Positions 1 to 11,870 of a stretch of DNA of 64,000 nt are shown in pieces. This stretch comes from Montifringilla adamsi (lineage: Eukaryota; Chordata; Aves; Passeriformes; Passeridae): the NCBI GenBank assembly GCA_017590115.1, contig JAGGNK010006448.1, positions 9,906,099 to 9,970,098 of the forward strand. The letters are read 5' to 3'. Every line of letters starts with the position of its first letter. Position 1 is the first letter of the stretch. The notes under the pieces were generated by a model, which saw only the letters and a program-made list of their open reading frames with translations, did not search any database and was not told where the DNA came from. Both the position numbers and the translations under genes were made by a program.

Positions 1-3000
1 GTAAATAGTTTTTGTTCCTTTTTTATGTTTCAAGGGTTTGAAAATTTTGAAACCTTCTTCCATGAAAGGTTACATTGTGAAGAGTTCAATAGCATTCATA
101 TGCAAAACTGAAACTTGACAAATAAAATAGGAATAAGTGTTTTCTCAGTATGTAATTTTGTAGAATGCATCATTACTGTTGCTATTCCGAAGTGATCATG
201 CCCTGCTCTGTTGGCATCTAAAACTCCCTTTAAACCCAATAGGCAGGAGCGTCCTCTGAGCATGCAGTCTTGATCATTTATCTTAGCTAAACATTTAGAT
301 AAAGATTTTAAGCAATTACAGTTCACGTCCTTCTGTAGTTTAAGACCCCCAGTGATTTCTTGGCAATTTTTGTGTGTGCTCTCTGAAGTTTCTTCCCCAG
401 ATCCTTCATTAGCTTCAGAAACCATAATGTGTGCTTTAGTTTAAATTTTACGGCATCTAATTTATTGTAGACACAGTGAATATGGTAAATAAATGGGTAG
501 ATTTTACAACCTTGAAATAAAAGTACATGTCATGCTGGGTTTTTCACTTCTATTCTCTAACAGTTTCTATCATTTGCATGCAATTTGGGGATTTTAGTAT
601 AAACATTCAAACAACTTCCTGATAAACTTTGTGTTGATAATGCCTACCTGAGAGGGTCTAAATTTTATTAGTGTAATCCTTCTGCTGAGTTTAAGATTGA
701 CCCTAAATTTCATATTATATTTATTACATATCCCTATTGAATCTATAAATAACATTATAACCCTTGGAGTCATGTAAAACGTGAGTTTTAGTTTTGTTAA
801 AAATATGACAGATTTTACTTCTCTCATAGTGCAAGAAATAACATTAAGGACCAAATTCATTTTCATAATAGTAGAAGTGTATGTTTGTGTACAAACATAC
901 ACATTTGTGTTTTTGTAAAACACAATGAGAAGAAACTCATTACACTTTTAAGCTTTGCAGAAAATTAAGGCTATAAAGCAATTAAGGACACAAATCTCTT
1001 AAACTTTCATGTTCATCCCTAGTATCTGTTTACAAGAGATTCAATTGCATTGTGCTGCTGCTCACGAACCAGTCAGGAGGCATATATTTTAAAAACACTT
1101 CCGTGTCTTCTTGGTGATGAAATTACTTGGTCTGATTCTTGCAAAAAAGGAACTACCTACTGGATTGCATTAATTTATCTGCAGACATGTCAGAAACTGA
1201 ATATCTATAATGGATTTCAACACAGTTCCCTGAGGAAAAACTGCCTGGCAAAGCATCATGCATCAGAGTAAATATGCATGTTAGGTAGATTTTCTATTCC
1301 TTAAAAAGCCTACTCTGATACATAAAATTCTCTGGCTGTGAAGAATATGTCTACAGGTTTATCAATGAGGGAGCTTGTTCCCTCATCTTTAGTCTTAGAA
1401 TGCTCATTAGGTAATTCCAAGGTTTCAGTATTACTTTAATTCACCAGGTGTCTGACTAAGGTCATCAGCAAATTAGTTGAAATACACTGGGTTTAGCCTT
1501 GTGCACCTTTTGAGAAAATGTTTAGTCTAAATCTGTTTTTCAGTATACTCAGGGACAGTCTAGGCTGCCACAATGGGTTTTGAGCTTTTTTTCCCCACTA
1601 AGTTGTGAAAGTCTTTGTCCAACTGTTTGAATGAATCACCAAGAGAATGGTGATCAGATATATAATACTTGTCTGTGTTTAATTTGAACAGGGAATAAGC
1701 TGCAACTCAACTGAGATGTGTTTTGAAATAGTTCCCTAAGTATAAAACACTTCTGAAACCAGCCAGAAATTTTCTGTATGGATAAAGGACAAAGGGAAGA
1801 GGCTGGATGGTAAATGGGGGATCTTGCCATGGTAGGGTCCCTGATATAGGAAGACTATGATGACCAAGAAATACACAATAGGGCAGAAGTCACTGAGGCC
1901 TGTTAAGACCAATGAGCTGCTTTCCAGACCTCCTCCTTTGTCCTCACCTGTACTTTAAGCTATACCTCTCTGAAAGGGCATTTGTTCCTCTGGGAAAAGA
2001 CTGTTTGCTCTTGAAGATGCCCATATCACTCTCTTGTTTTCTGGAGGCTACAGGAATGATGTAATTTACAGGTCAGTGGGTTTTAGGCACAACTTTGGCC
2101 TTATAAACCTTTATTCACAATGCTGTAGTATTTTATGGCCAGGAAATATTTCCACATCTAGCTCCTGTTTTCCTGGCACTAGAGAAGGAGGGTGCTAAAG
2201 GGAAGCAATGTATGTCATCTTCTCTGCCTTGTTCGTGAAAGGGAACAACCTTACTAAACCTGCCTGTTAAAATCTTGATAGCTCCAAAAACACTCTGGCC
2301 ACATGGTTAAAAGTAATCATCCTAAGACTTGGTCCTGGGAGCTTCTGGTAGAACAAATATACCATTTTGCTAATTAGCAAAATACACAGTGATTCAATTT
2401 GTAGGTGTCTTTAGCAATGAAAAAGTACAGTTTAGAGTCTCATTGAATTCTTGGATATATTAGGGGGGGTTTTTTTGAGTTTGAAATTATTTTTGCTCAA
2501 GTGAATCTCAAGACTACATGCACAGAATGAACTAAATTCACAGTGAGACTAAGAGCAACAATAGAACTCCCACATGGATATCTAAATTATTGAACACAAA
2601 GAAGAATGTTTTGCAACTTTGATTAGGGAATTGTTAATCAGGCCCATAATAGAATGTAGGTCAAAAACCAATTAAAAGAGTCTGACTAGAATTTATGATT
2701 AGACAACCATTAAAAACACTGAGAATTAAAAAAAATTAAAAGAGGGAATAGATCCACAAATATTAATTCTTTTTTTCTTGAGCTCTGGATACAATGTGAC
2801 AGTTTGAACATCAATAAAGCAGTTAAGTTAGCAATTACTAACTTCAGCAACAGAGAAATTGTTTGGCTGATAAAAAGAGTATTCAGCCTTTGACAAATAC
2901 TTGGCTGTCACTATCATTTATTTGAAATACCACTGCAGCAACCCTAGCTCTGGCTTTTATTTTTTATATCTTCCAAACAAATAAACTGTGTATGGTGGTT

Positions 3001-5932
3001 TTAGTCAGGCTTTGAAGTTCAATCTGTTCTGGCAAGGAAGTGGTACTTCACAAATAGTAAAAATACAGTTCCTGCTGTTACTTACCCTGCAGAACCATTC
3101 TCTTATCAGAAAGTCTTGCAAAACAAATGAGCAGTTGGATCTCTGGTAAATTTTTGTAAAACTGCAACAGCGTGACAATAAAAGAACATAGCAGCAACTC
3201 CAGTACTTCAAAGTGTACAAAAATTTCAAATGAATATATATTTATCTGATTTTAGATCACCAAAAAAAAAAGTGATTGGCATACCTCTTCATCCCTTCTT
3301 CACTTGTATCTCCAATAGTAATAATTTAATTCTGTTAAGTCCTTATTTCGAATAATGCTTTGCCAGTCAAACCTGACTGTGTATGCATAAAGTACTGAAA
3401 ATTCTGTCTTTAAAATTTAGCAAACACCATCCATTTCACTTAAAAAAAAAAGACAAACTAAAAACTCATATTTTTTTGTTTATTGAAAGGGTTTTTTTTG
3501 AAAAAAAAAATCAAAGACAAAAGTAGTGTTTGATATTAGAAGAGTATTAAAATGGGAACATTCTTTTAAATTATGAATTTCAATAAAGTTTCAGGTTAAT
3601 TCAGATTAAAAAATCTCAAAAGGAAGTGAGACAATGAGGAAATTGTAATGCATGAACTGTTCTCAGTTAAACAGGATTACTGATATTGATATGCTCATGT
3701 TCTGAAGAGAAGATTTCAGACTAAACTAAGGGAATAAAGTGGGTTTTGGAAGAATTTCAGAGCACAATCTATATCTCGCCTCTTCAGTGTAGTATGTTTA
3801 CTCTTTCATATAAATCCAATATGGAAGGTTGACAGTGTTGTCCCCTCCTAGATATATTTTGGCAGTAAATATATGAAACTTCAATAAAAGTTCTAGTTTT
3901 TTAAAGAAATAAATATACTAATAGGAAGAGAGATATTATGAAGGCAAAAGGGGAAGAACTGCATGTCTGTTTATCTTTTGAAGGTAGTTTTGATGATAAG
4001 ATACAGTATTTCTGTTACTAGTTTTTAATATACACATGTATGTATTTATTCTCCAAATAGAAACCTGAGATTTTATGAAGAGACATAGAAGGAAAAACAT
4101 AGATATTATGTTCTTCAGCGAAATAGTTCAGGGACCAAATCAAACCTTCTGTAGAAGGTAGCTTCAACTGGGCATTTTGGGAAGAATTGGTAGTAGTAAT
4201 TTTGGACACAGCCCTGCAAACACCTTCGCAAGGTCTGAAATCAGTGCAGCACAAGTGTTTTAATTTGCATTATAAACAAGGAGAACAAGCATGATATAAA
4301 TGGTCTGCTTTATAAATAATAGAGTAGTAGGAAGAAGTAAATAATAGTAGTAGGAAGCTAAAGGAGGGGATTAACAGCATTTGAGCATACTGCTGATGGA
4401 TAAAGCACGTGAGCTTTTTTTCTGGCCTTGAAGATGGAGGAAAATCATATTTGTTGTGTTCTCCATTCGTAATATCTAGCCCTGGACTGTCTCTGACTCC
4501 AAAAATTACAGATATTTTTTGTGTGTACTGTTTTTAATAAGGCAATATGAATACTCTCTTGTAGCTCGCCACAATGAGATTTTTCACAACAAGAAACTGA
4601 GGGCAGAGTAGACATGTGAGGGTGTTCTGGACATGGCATGAGACATTGGAACAGCTGAAGTTACAAAGACTGGTATAATAGTGTTGAAAGACTGGCAATG
4701 ATGACAGGATATCAGTTTTGACATTAACATTTACCCATAGATAGTAATGTCTGCCAAATAGGTTCCCTTGAACTGTGCCTGAGCATTGCCCAAAGCATGA
4801 TCACAAGGACCAGGACTAAGCCAGGAACTTTGGCAGAGACCCTGCTTGAAGTTCCTCCTTCCTCTTTTATATATGAGTAAAGGGGCTAGGGCTAATCTCA
4901 AGGAGCTGATCCTTCAGCCTGCTCTTTTGATTAGTGAGGAAAGAGTTAATAACTTTTACAATAGTTTTCTATTCTGAGTCTTTAGAATTGCCTGTCTTTC
5001 TTCATTGACTGTAAGGAATAGTATTTGCATCTATTTTTCCTCCTCTCTGAAGTGTCCACAAGATGTATGCAAATTATAAATGTACAAAAATTATGATATT
5101 GACAAAATTAATTTAAATTTTCATAAAAATCACATGGGAATAAGTAGATTTTCTAATATACCCTATTTTACCTTGAGGAAAACAGGAGCATATTTACATT
5201 TTTGGCTAATTCCACTGTTAAAACTAGCAGGCTAAATTTCAAAGAAGCGGTTTATCTTTACACCATGTTTCAAACCCTTTATCTGTATTATCAATACAGC
5301 TATGATGTCTAGGACAATTCTGACTAGGAGATTACCAAGTTATTAGACATGGTCTAGTGTTTGGGCATCACAATTCCAGAAATTTATGTAAATCAAAGCA
5401 AGGCATGTAGAAAGAGAATATATTCCACACAATATAGAATGAGAGATGTCTATGTATATCTAAGAAGCTCCTGGTATTTGGTTTCTTTTTCATAAATGTT
5501 AAATAGGGCTAAATAAGCTTGAAAATAGCCAGTTGCCATTTTAGTCTTCCTCTGTGGTGACTATGAACTTTCTGTTATATTACTCCAGAGACACAGCTGG
5601 AAGTCATTTGGACACCCTAGAATCTCTAAAATTGCACTCAAAACCTATTCTTAGGCAACTGAACTCACTATTGGATTAATTTGATTTACAATTAGAATTT
5701 TTTAGGAGATGCCAAGCAGACCACAGTAAGCACCAGCTCAGAAAATGAGCTATACATCTCCATTGATCTTTCTTCACACACATGAGTTATCCAAGGGAAA
5801 TGTTTTGGTTACAACCTCCTGGCCATATATATATAAATTTTCAAATGAGATTTTGGCTGCCTTGACCTCTGTAATAAAATTAAAGCTGTCGAGTCACACA
5901 GAACTCTATTGTTTTTCATTTTAATATATTAA
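1..5932. other. Unassigned AT-rich non-coding DNA
   Basis: No reading frame here has a recognisable domain and no repeat family is recognised. The sequence is AT-rich with short A or T runs, for example near 3260, 3445 and 3490. A somewhat less AT-rich patch at about 1880-2260 and another at about 4760-4960 contain no motif I can name. A perfect palindrome at 2364-2383 is listed separately. The block is best read as intergenic or intronic DNA. Conserved regulatory elements could be present but cannot be recognised without alignment. Confidence 0.6.
2364..2383. repeat. Perfect 20-bp palindrome with TAATTA core
   Basis: ATTTTGCTAATTAGCAAAAT equals its own reverse complement over all 20 bases. 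The centre, TAATTA, is the classic core recognised by paired or dimeric homeodomain proteins; that part is general knowledge of the protein family. Whether anything binds here is inference. It sits in otherwise unassigned DNA. Confidence 0.9.
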
Positions 5933-6775
5933 CACAGAATCACATAATTGTTAGGATTGGAAGAGACCTCTGGAGATCATCCAGTCCAAAACCTCTGCCA
6001 AGGCAGGGTCACCCAGAGCAGGAGACACAGGAATGCATCCAGGGAGGTTCTGAATACCTCCAGAGAGGAAGACTCGGTGACCTACAGAGGCTTGGCAGCC
6101 TGTTCCACCCTCAATATAAAGAAATTTTTCCTCATTTGAGATGAGACTTCTTGTGTTTTAGTTCATGGCCTTTGCCCCTCATCCTGTTGCTGGGCACCAC
6201 TGAAAAGAGTCTGGCACCATCCTCTTGGCACACACCTTTGAGGTATTTATGAGCATTGATGAGATCCCCTCTCAGTCTTCTCTTCAGAATAAACCAGCCC
6301 AGTTCCCTCGGTCTCTCCTCATAAGAGATGCTCCAGACCTCTCATCATCTTTGTGGTCTCTGATAGACCCTCTCTAGTACGGCCTTGTCCCTCTTGTACT
6401 GAGGATCCCAGCACTTGACACAGAACTCCAGATGTGGCCTCACTAGGGCTGAGTAGAGGGGCAGGGTCATCTCCCTGGACCTGCCAGCCACACTCTTCCC
6501 AGTGTATCCCAGGATACCACTGGCCTTCCTGGCCAGAAGACCACACTGCCAACTAATTGCCAACTTGTCATCCACCAGGACTCGCAGGTCCTTCTCTGCA
6601 GAGCTGCTCTCTAGGAAGACAGCCCCCAGCTTGGACTGGCACTTGGGGTTATTCTTCCCCAGGTGCAGGACCCTACCCTTGCCCAGTATTTATCCCTGGG
6701 GAATGCAAGTGACTACAAGACTTCAACCTAATCCTAATCCACTGATATCACAACCCTCTGGTCTCTGCCATTTAG

Positions 6776-6958
6776 TCAGTTCTCAGTCCACCTCATTGTC
6801 CATCCATCTAACCCAAACTTCCTCAGCTTACCTATGAGGATGTTATGGGAGACAGTGTCAAAAGCCTTGCTGAAATCAAGGCAGACAACATCCACTGCCC
6901 TATCCTCATTGACCCATCGGGCCATGTCATCATAAAAGGCTATAAGATTGGTGAGCAT
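6776..6958 (-). pseudogene. CR1 reverse transcriptase fragment, motif A region
   Basis: A 60-codon open stretch in the minus-strand CR1 encodes the start of the palm domain of the LINE reverse transcriptase. LTNLIAFYDD is near its N-terminus and LDFSKAFDTVSHN, with the motif A aspartate at residue 28, is central. LRKFGLDGWT follows. In an active element this polymerase copies CR1 RNA into DNA at the nicked target. The upstream part (SKGKSC) is in another frame because one C is missing near 6950. Downstream the frame runs into a stop, then the deletion near 6683. The fragment is therefore a dead remnant, and its ATG is only an internal methionine. Confidence 0.9.
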
Positions 6959-8124
6959 GATTTCCCCTTGCTGAGTGCATGCTGACTACTCCAATGACCT
7001 TCTTTTCCTCTACATCCTTGGGGATGACCTTCAGAATGATCTGCTTGATAATTTTTTAAGAATGGGGGTGACAATGTCTTCTCAGTAGTTTCCTTTATCC
7101 TCCTTCTTGCCCTTTTTGGAGATGAGAGTAACATTGGCCTTCCTCCATTCATTGGATACTTCTACCATTCTCCATGATTTTTCAAAGATGATGGAGAGCT
7201 GCAGAAAAACACCTGCCATCTCCTTCAGCAGCCGTGGGTGCATCCTCTCAGGGCCCATGGATTTATGGATGTTTAGTCTGCCTAGCTAACCGATAGCACA
7301 AACCCCTACAATCAGGAGGCAATCTTCCTTTCTCCTTCTTCTCTTCTGAAGAGCCTTCTTCTCTTACCTCTGAGATCTGAGATTCATGAGGGCTGAGCTC
7401 AGCAGTAAAGACTGAAGCAATGAAGGTACTCAGTAATTCTGCTTTCCTGCATCCTCCAATACCAGGACACTCGCATGATTCAGCAGTGACCCTGCAATTT
7501 TCTCAATCTTCCTTTTACTGCTAAGTTCTTGTAGAAGTCCTTCTTCCTGTCCTTGATGTCCTCTGCCAGACTCCATTCCAAGTGGGCCTTGGTCTTCCTC
7601 ATGATATCCCAGCATATTCTGACAGTCCTCAATAGTCCTCTCACATGGTCTCTCCCGTTTCCCACATCCCATAAATTTCTTCCTTCTGTTTGAGATTTAC
7701 TAGAAGTTCCCTATTTATCCATGCAGGTCTCCTGCCCCCTTTGCCTGATTTCTTGATCATTGGGATACACTGGTCCTGAGCTTGGAGGAAATGGTACCTT
7801 AATAATGACCAGCTCTCTTGGATCCCTCTCTCTTCTAGAGCCCTAGCACATGGGATTCCTCTAGGTAGGTATTTGAAGAGACCAAAGTCAGCTCTCTGTA
7901 AATTTAGGTTTCTAGTCTTGCTTACTGCTTTGCTTCCTCCAAGTAGGATCCTAAGTTCCACCACCTCATGGTCACAATAGCCAGGATCGTCTCAACCTCC
8001 ACATCTTCAACCAGTCCCTCCTGGCTTGTTAGTATAAGATCCAGCAACACACCTTTCCACACTGGCACCTTCATGACTTGCACCAAATAGTTTTCTTCAG
8101 TGATCAGCAGGAACTTCCTGTGTG

Positions 8125-8352
8125 TCAAGCCTTGTTGTCCCTCCAACAAATATGAGAGTGGTTGGCGTCCCCCAGGAGAACCAGGGCCCATGAACACAAA
8201 GAAATTTCCAGCTGTCCACAGAAAGCCTCATTCAACCTCCTCCTCCTGATCAGGACTGCAGTGAAAACGCACAACAGTGTCATCCACATTAGATATCCCT
8301 TAATTCTTACCTCTATGCTGTTATCTCCTTCTTCTGTGCCTGGGTAGCGCAT
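8125..8352 (-). pseudogene. CR1 endonuclease C-terminal fragment
   Basis: This 75-codon open stretch on the minus strand carries the C-terminal half of the CR1 apurinic-like endonuclease. An RIKGY segment is followed by a degenerate linker, then LNEAFCGQLE and ALVLLGDANHSHICWRDN. In the family the equivalent of GDANHSHICW is GDFNxPDICW, which contributes active-site residues. Here F is A and the P-D pair is S-H, so the site is altered. The domain nicks target DNA in active elements. Its neighbours on both sides belong to the same decayed element. Confidence 0.88.
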
Positions 8353-9876
8353 TCTAGTTGTTCTCTCATACAGAGAGCAACTCTACCACCTCACCTCTCT
8401 GACATGTCCTTTTTAGAAAGTACATGGCCATCCATGACAGTATTCCAGTCACATGAGCTATCCCACCACGTCTCTGCAATTCAGCCTCACATAGATTTGT
8501 AGTTCTTCTTGTTTATTCCCCATGCAGCACGCATTTGGGTACAGTCATTTCAGACATGTAATGAAAGCATGAAGGTTCCCTAGAAGGGTTGTAAGAGGAA
8601 CAGCAAAAATGGTTCTGCTCCCTGAACTCTTTACTGTAGCATTCTTCTGTGCCTTAATTTACTCAGTTTGCTCTTATTACTATTGCCTCCTTCAGCTTTC
8701 TCAAGAACTGCACTTTTGTTTTTCAGTAGGTATTTGAGTACATATCATTACTTGTAAGAATCTACAAATTACATTTCTGTTTTTTTAAGTCAGCTCAAAG
8801 TTTTGTTACAAGTGTTCTGGACTATATGTGTGGCTTTTCCAGAAATAAATATACTCCTTTTTGGAGGTATTACTCCCTTTTTAGACAACATGGTCTGAAT
8901 AGATAAATTGCTAGTGTAGCCTCTAACTGTCACAGTGTCCATAGGCTAAAGAGAAGGTTGCAAGGAATAATCAGCTAATTCAATGGGACTGAATTTTTTT
9001 AATTTTTAGTAAAGATACATAGGTCTGTTGATTCACTGAATTATTATGCAGAAAAAATACAAAGCCAAGGCACAAGTAATTCAAATCCATGTGTTTTCAG
9101 TGAAGAAAGCAATGAGAAAATTTCTGATTCCTTACCATGCACTTATTCTTTAAAAAAAGAACCCATACAATTATAACCTTGAAAAATCAATAAGTATAAT
9201 TTATTTTATATTAAAAATATAGGATACAATACCTACAACATTTCTATTGCAATAAATTGGATGAAGAAATTTTTGATGTAAGATTTGCTTATCAATAGTT
9301 ATTTCTGCTTTAATTTTCAGATTGATGTTGCTATAGAGACACAACCAGTCTTTTAAAGCAATTTAATTTGCAGATCATGTACATATATCTTCTGAAATCT
9401 GTCTGTAGCATGACTGCTTGTTCAGTCAGCTCCATCAGATGGTGCACATTGAATCTGCCTTATCCTGCTCACTTCCTCACCTACAAACAGAGGAAAGAGA
9501 GGGGCCTTTCTACTTCTCAGGCCAATATGCATGGTGGTGTCTAGATTTTTTAATGTAGAAAGGAGGGAACTGAGCCAGAAAGTTTCTGTGATGCCTATGA
9601 GTGAACCCAGAGAAATATTGCCTATTACTCTTGCCTCATGTGCATGCTTAGAAAAATTAATATTTTTGGATGTAACATATGCACATGAACAAACACAAAA
9701 GGTCAAGTATACATCTGGCAAATGGAAGTAATGTAAATTCAGCAACTTGGATCCATCTAAATAATATGTAACTTGGGGATACTTTGTTAAAAAAATATCC
9801 TTTCTCCTCAGTGTTATGGAAACTCCCAAGTCACAGTGTGGTACTATTTTACGGACTCTTAAGCTTTGAATTTTCT

Positions 9877-9957
9877 AAGCAGATAGACACCTGAAAAGAA
9901 AAGCAGATAGGAAAAAAAAAAAAAAGAAAGAAAGAAAGAAAAGCAGATAGACATCTG
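9877..9957 (+). repeat. A-rich/GAAA tract with three copies of AAGCAGATAG
   Basis: AAGCAGATAG occurs at 9877, 9901 and 9941. The first and third copies extend over 17 bases that differ at one position (ACACCTG versus ACATCTG). Between the second and third copies lies a run of 14 A followed by about four GAAA units. This could be slippage-driven expansion between tandem duplicates, or a poly(A)-tailed insertion with its target-site duplication. The sequence alone does not decide. Confidence 0.85.
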
Positions 9958-11402
9958 TAAGCCTTTAAATAATTGCAGAGGCATTTAATCAAAGTTTCTT
10001 AGCAATGAAGCATATGAAAGAACACAGAACACTACCTATCTGCTTTAGTGTCATTATTCATACCTATCCTGTTTGTCTTACTGTACTTAAAAGCAACATT
10101 CTGTAAAAATAATGATTCTGATTCTGGATGATGTATGGTATGCTCTATGTGTGTGCTTTAATAATATATATGCTGTAGTAAGCTATAGTGCTAGAAGCAT
10201 GCTGTGAACTGTTGTGATCCTTGTCTGATGTTGGTAAGGTCTGACACAAATACTAACTGTAGGTGGCCTATGTGGAACCAGGACTTTAACCATTTAAACA
10301 AGAGTAAGAATTGCTTCCTATTTTTAGCATTGCAGAGCTCATGCTAATATACAATTGCCTGTTACATGAGTATGCTCACATCTTCATCAGTATTGAGTCA
10401 CTCCCCTTCTGCATTCTTTTTTTCTGGAATTGAAGTGCCCATCCTTGCAACACTGTTATGCTACGCCCACCTGAACATACACATATTTTTGCTTCTTTTT
10501 TCCCCCATGAACATTTAAATAGCTCTACGTAACATCATGCACAGCAACGTGTGCCTATGAGCCATGGCACTTGCATTTACAAGGCAGAAAAGAAAAAGCT
10601 ATTAAGAGTCCACATAGCCTTAGAAAAATTCTTGTGTAAGACAGGAGATAAAAAAAAAGTGTAAGCTGTTTTGTAGATGTAATTTTTCACATCATCCCAC
10701 AGATTGCTTAACTAATAACTTTTACCTTTCAGTATACATTAAAAATCTGGCAATTATTGTAAAAATATTATTGTAATGCTTAGGATAAATAGCTTGAAGG
10801 TCTTCATTTTTTAAGTGCTGAAGATGTGAAAATGACATTCTTTTACTCTGATTCTTGTTTTGTTTGGTCTTTTTTTTTCCTCAAAGGAGCTTCCACCACT
10901 TGCATATAATAACCACAGAATTTTATTTCTGTCTCCAGTACATTGTTTAAACTCATTCAATTTTTTAAAAAGTGAGTAGAGTGTGTCTCTGTCGTAAAAC
11001 CAGCTTTGGGCTGGTTTTTTTGAGTACCATGGGGTTACCTGCCTATGTTTACATGCATGAATCCCACTTGTGTCATCAAAACTCTTGTCCTGTATAGCCA
11101 GAAACTAAGAAAGCATGTGTCCAAAAAATCTCATAGGAGTCAACTATAGAGTCTATCAGTTTGCTAATTTTAACAAAAACATAGTTTTTCTTCAGAAGGA
11201 ATTATCTTATGGCCCTGAGCTTGTCGGCATATTATATTTACTTCTGAGTGTTCTTCAATGAAATATCTTATTGACTTGAAAGGTTTTATCTGGCAAATTA
11301 GTCTTTTTCTATTTCTGAAAGGTTCTCTTATAAAGTTTTGTGTCTTTCACGGAAAACAAACAGGAAAAGTACTTCAAGTTATCTTTATGCATATTAGCCT
11401 GC

Positions 11403-11713
11403 TTTAAATGCTAGATTTGCTTTAAATGTTAGATCAAGGCTGTTCGATGTCCAACCCTCATGTAGCCACATCTCCTCTGACTGTACTTTCAAGGAACCCA
11501 CTTCTATTAAGAGGAGAGTCCCACAATGATGTACTTCAGAACCTGAGGAGGGATAGCATATTGTTGAGAAAAATGAAATATTGTTGAGCGCAGAAGAGCT
11601 CACAAAGTTAGGTGATGCACAACACCTGAGCACTCCGAGGACTCCAGGCCCTATGACAGCCTTCAGCCACTCCTGAGAGAGCATTCCTAGACATCCAGCC
11701 TTCAGCCACTCCT
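11403..11713 (+). repeat. Cluster of short imperfect direct repeats
   Basis: Within about 310 bases there are three separate local duplications. Two copies of a TTTAAATG(C/T)TAGAT-like unit lie at about 11403-11431, two copies of ATATTGTTGAG lie at about 11560-11589, and the 17-mer AGCCTTCAGCCACTCCT occurs exactly at 11658-11674 and 11697-11713. The patch is less AT-rich than its surroundings. No family is recognised. Confidence 0.7.
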
Positions 11714-11870
11714 TCCTTTTGCTGCAAATTTAAGTTTGAACAACCATAACTTAAGAGATCATTATCATATTTTTTAAAACAAAGACACGTTTGATTTTCA
11801 ATGGAGGGAAACATTTTGGTATTTTATCTGGTATGACAGAATACTGGTTCACTTACTTAAAAATGACAGA

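Larger units (their letters stand above)
5936..8545 (-). mobile_element. CR1 LINE, nearly complete ORF2 plus 3' end, inactive
   Basis: This is a chicken-repeat-1 non-LTR retrotransposon, read on the minus strand from about 8545 to 5936. The ORF2 start is recognisable near 8545-8400 as an endonuclease N-terminus (an N-A-x-x-x-G-N-K-Q-E-E-L-like stretch, then a T-W-W-D-S-S-like stretch, both decayed). The endonuclease motif GDANHSHICW (family form GDFN/GDxN) lies at about 8172-8143. The reverse transcriptase shows SKGKSC and LTNLIAFYD near 6975-6925, motif A LDFSKAFDTVSH at about 6880-6843 and a PQG motif near 6700. The C-terminal part, with ALVRPHLEFC, follows at about 6575-6345. The 3' untranslated part ends near 5936 in the usual avian CR1 terminus. 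The frame is broken by several stops, by a one-base loss near 6950 and by an internal deletion near 6683 that removes the FADD catalytic motif. It is 5' truncated or lacks ORF1. The family assignment is strong; the subfamily is not determined. Confidence 0.93.
8546..11870. other. Unassigned AT-rich DNA with short internal duplications
   Basis: No supported gene. A 135-codon open frame on the minus strand (9422-9829) has no recognisable domain and is treated as chance. Two local structures are listed separately: the A/GAAA tract with its flanking repeats at 9877-9957, and the cluster of short direct repeats at about 11403-11713. Confidence 0.55.

Noticed and set aside
4680..4960. Possible solo LTR
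   Set aside because: A TG-start and TATA-like words can be found, but no matching terminal inverted dinucleotides or flanking duplication could be established.
6502..6837. 111-codon plus-strand open frame in the CR1
   Set aside because: It is the antisense shadow of the CR1 reverse transcriptase.
9422..9829. 135-codon open frame on the minus strand
   Set aside because: No domain, no signal peptide or repeat pattern; overlapping open frame on the other strand; fits chance in low-complexity AT-rich DNA.
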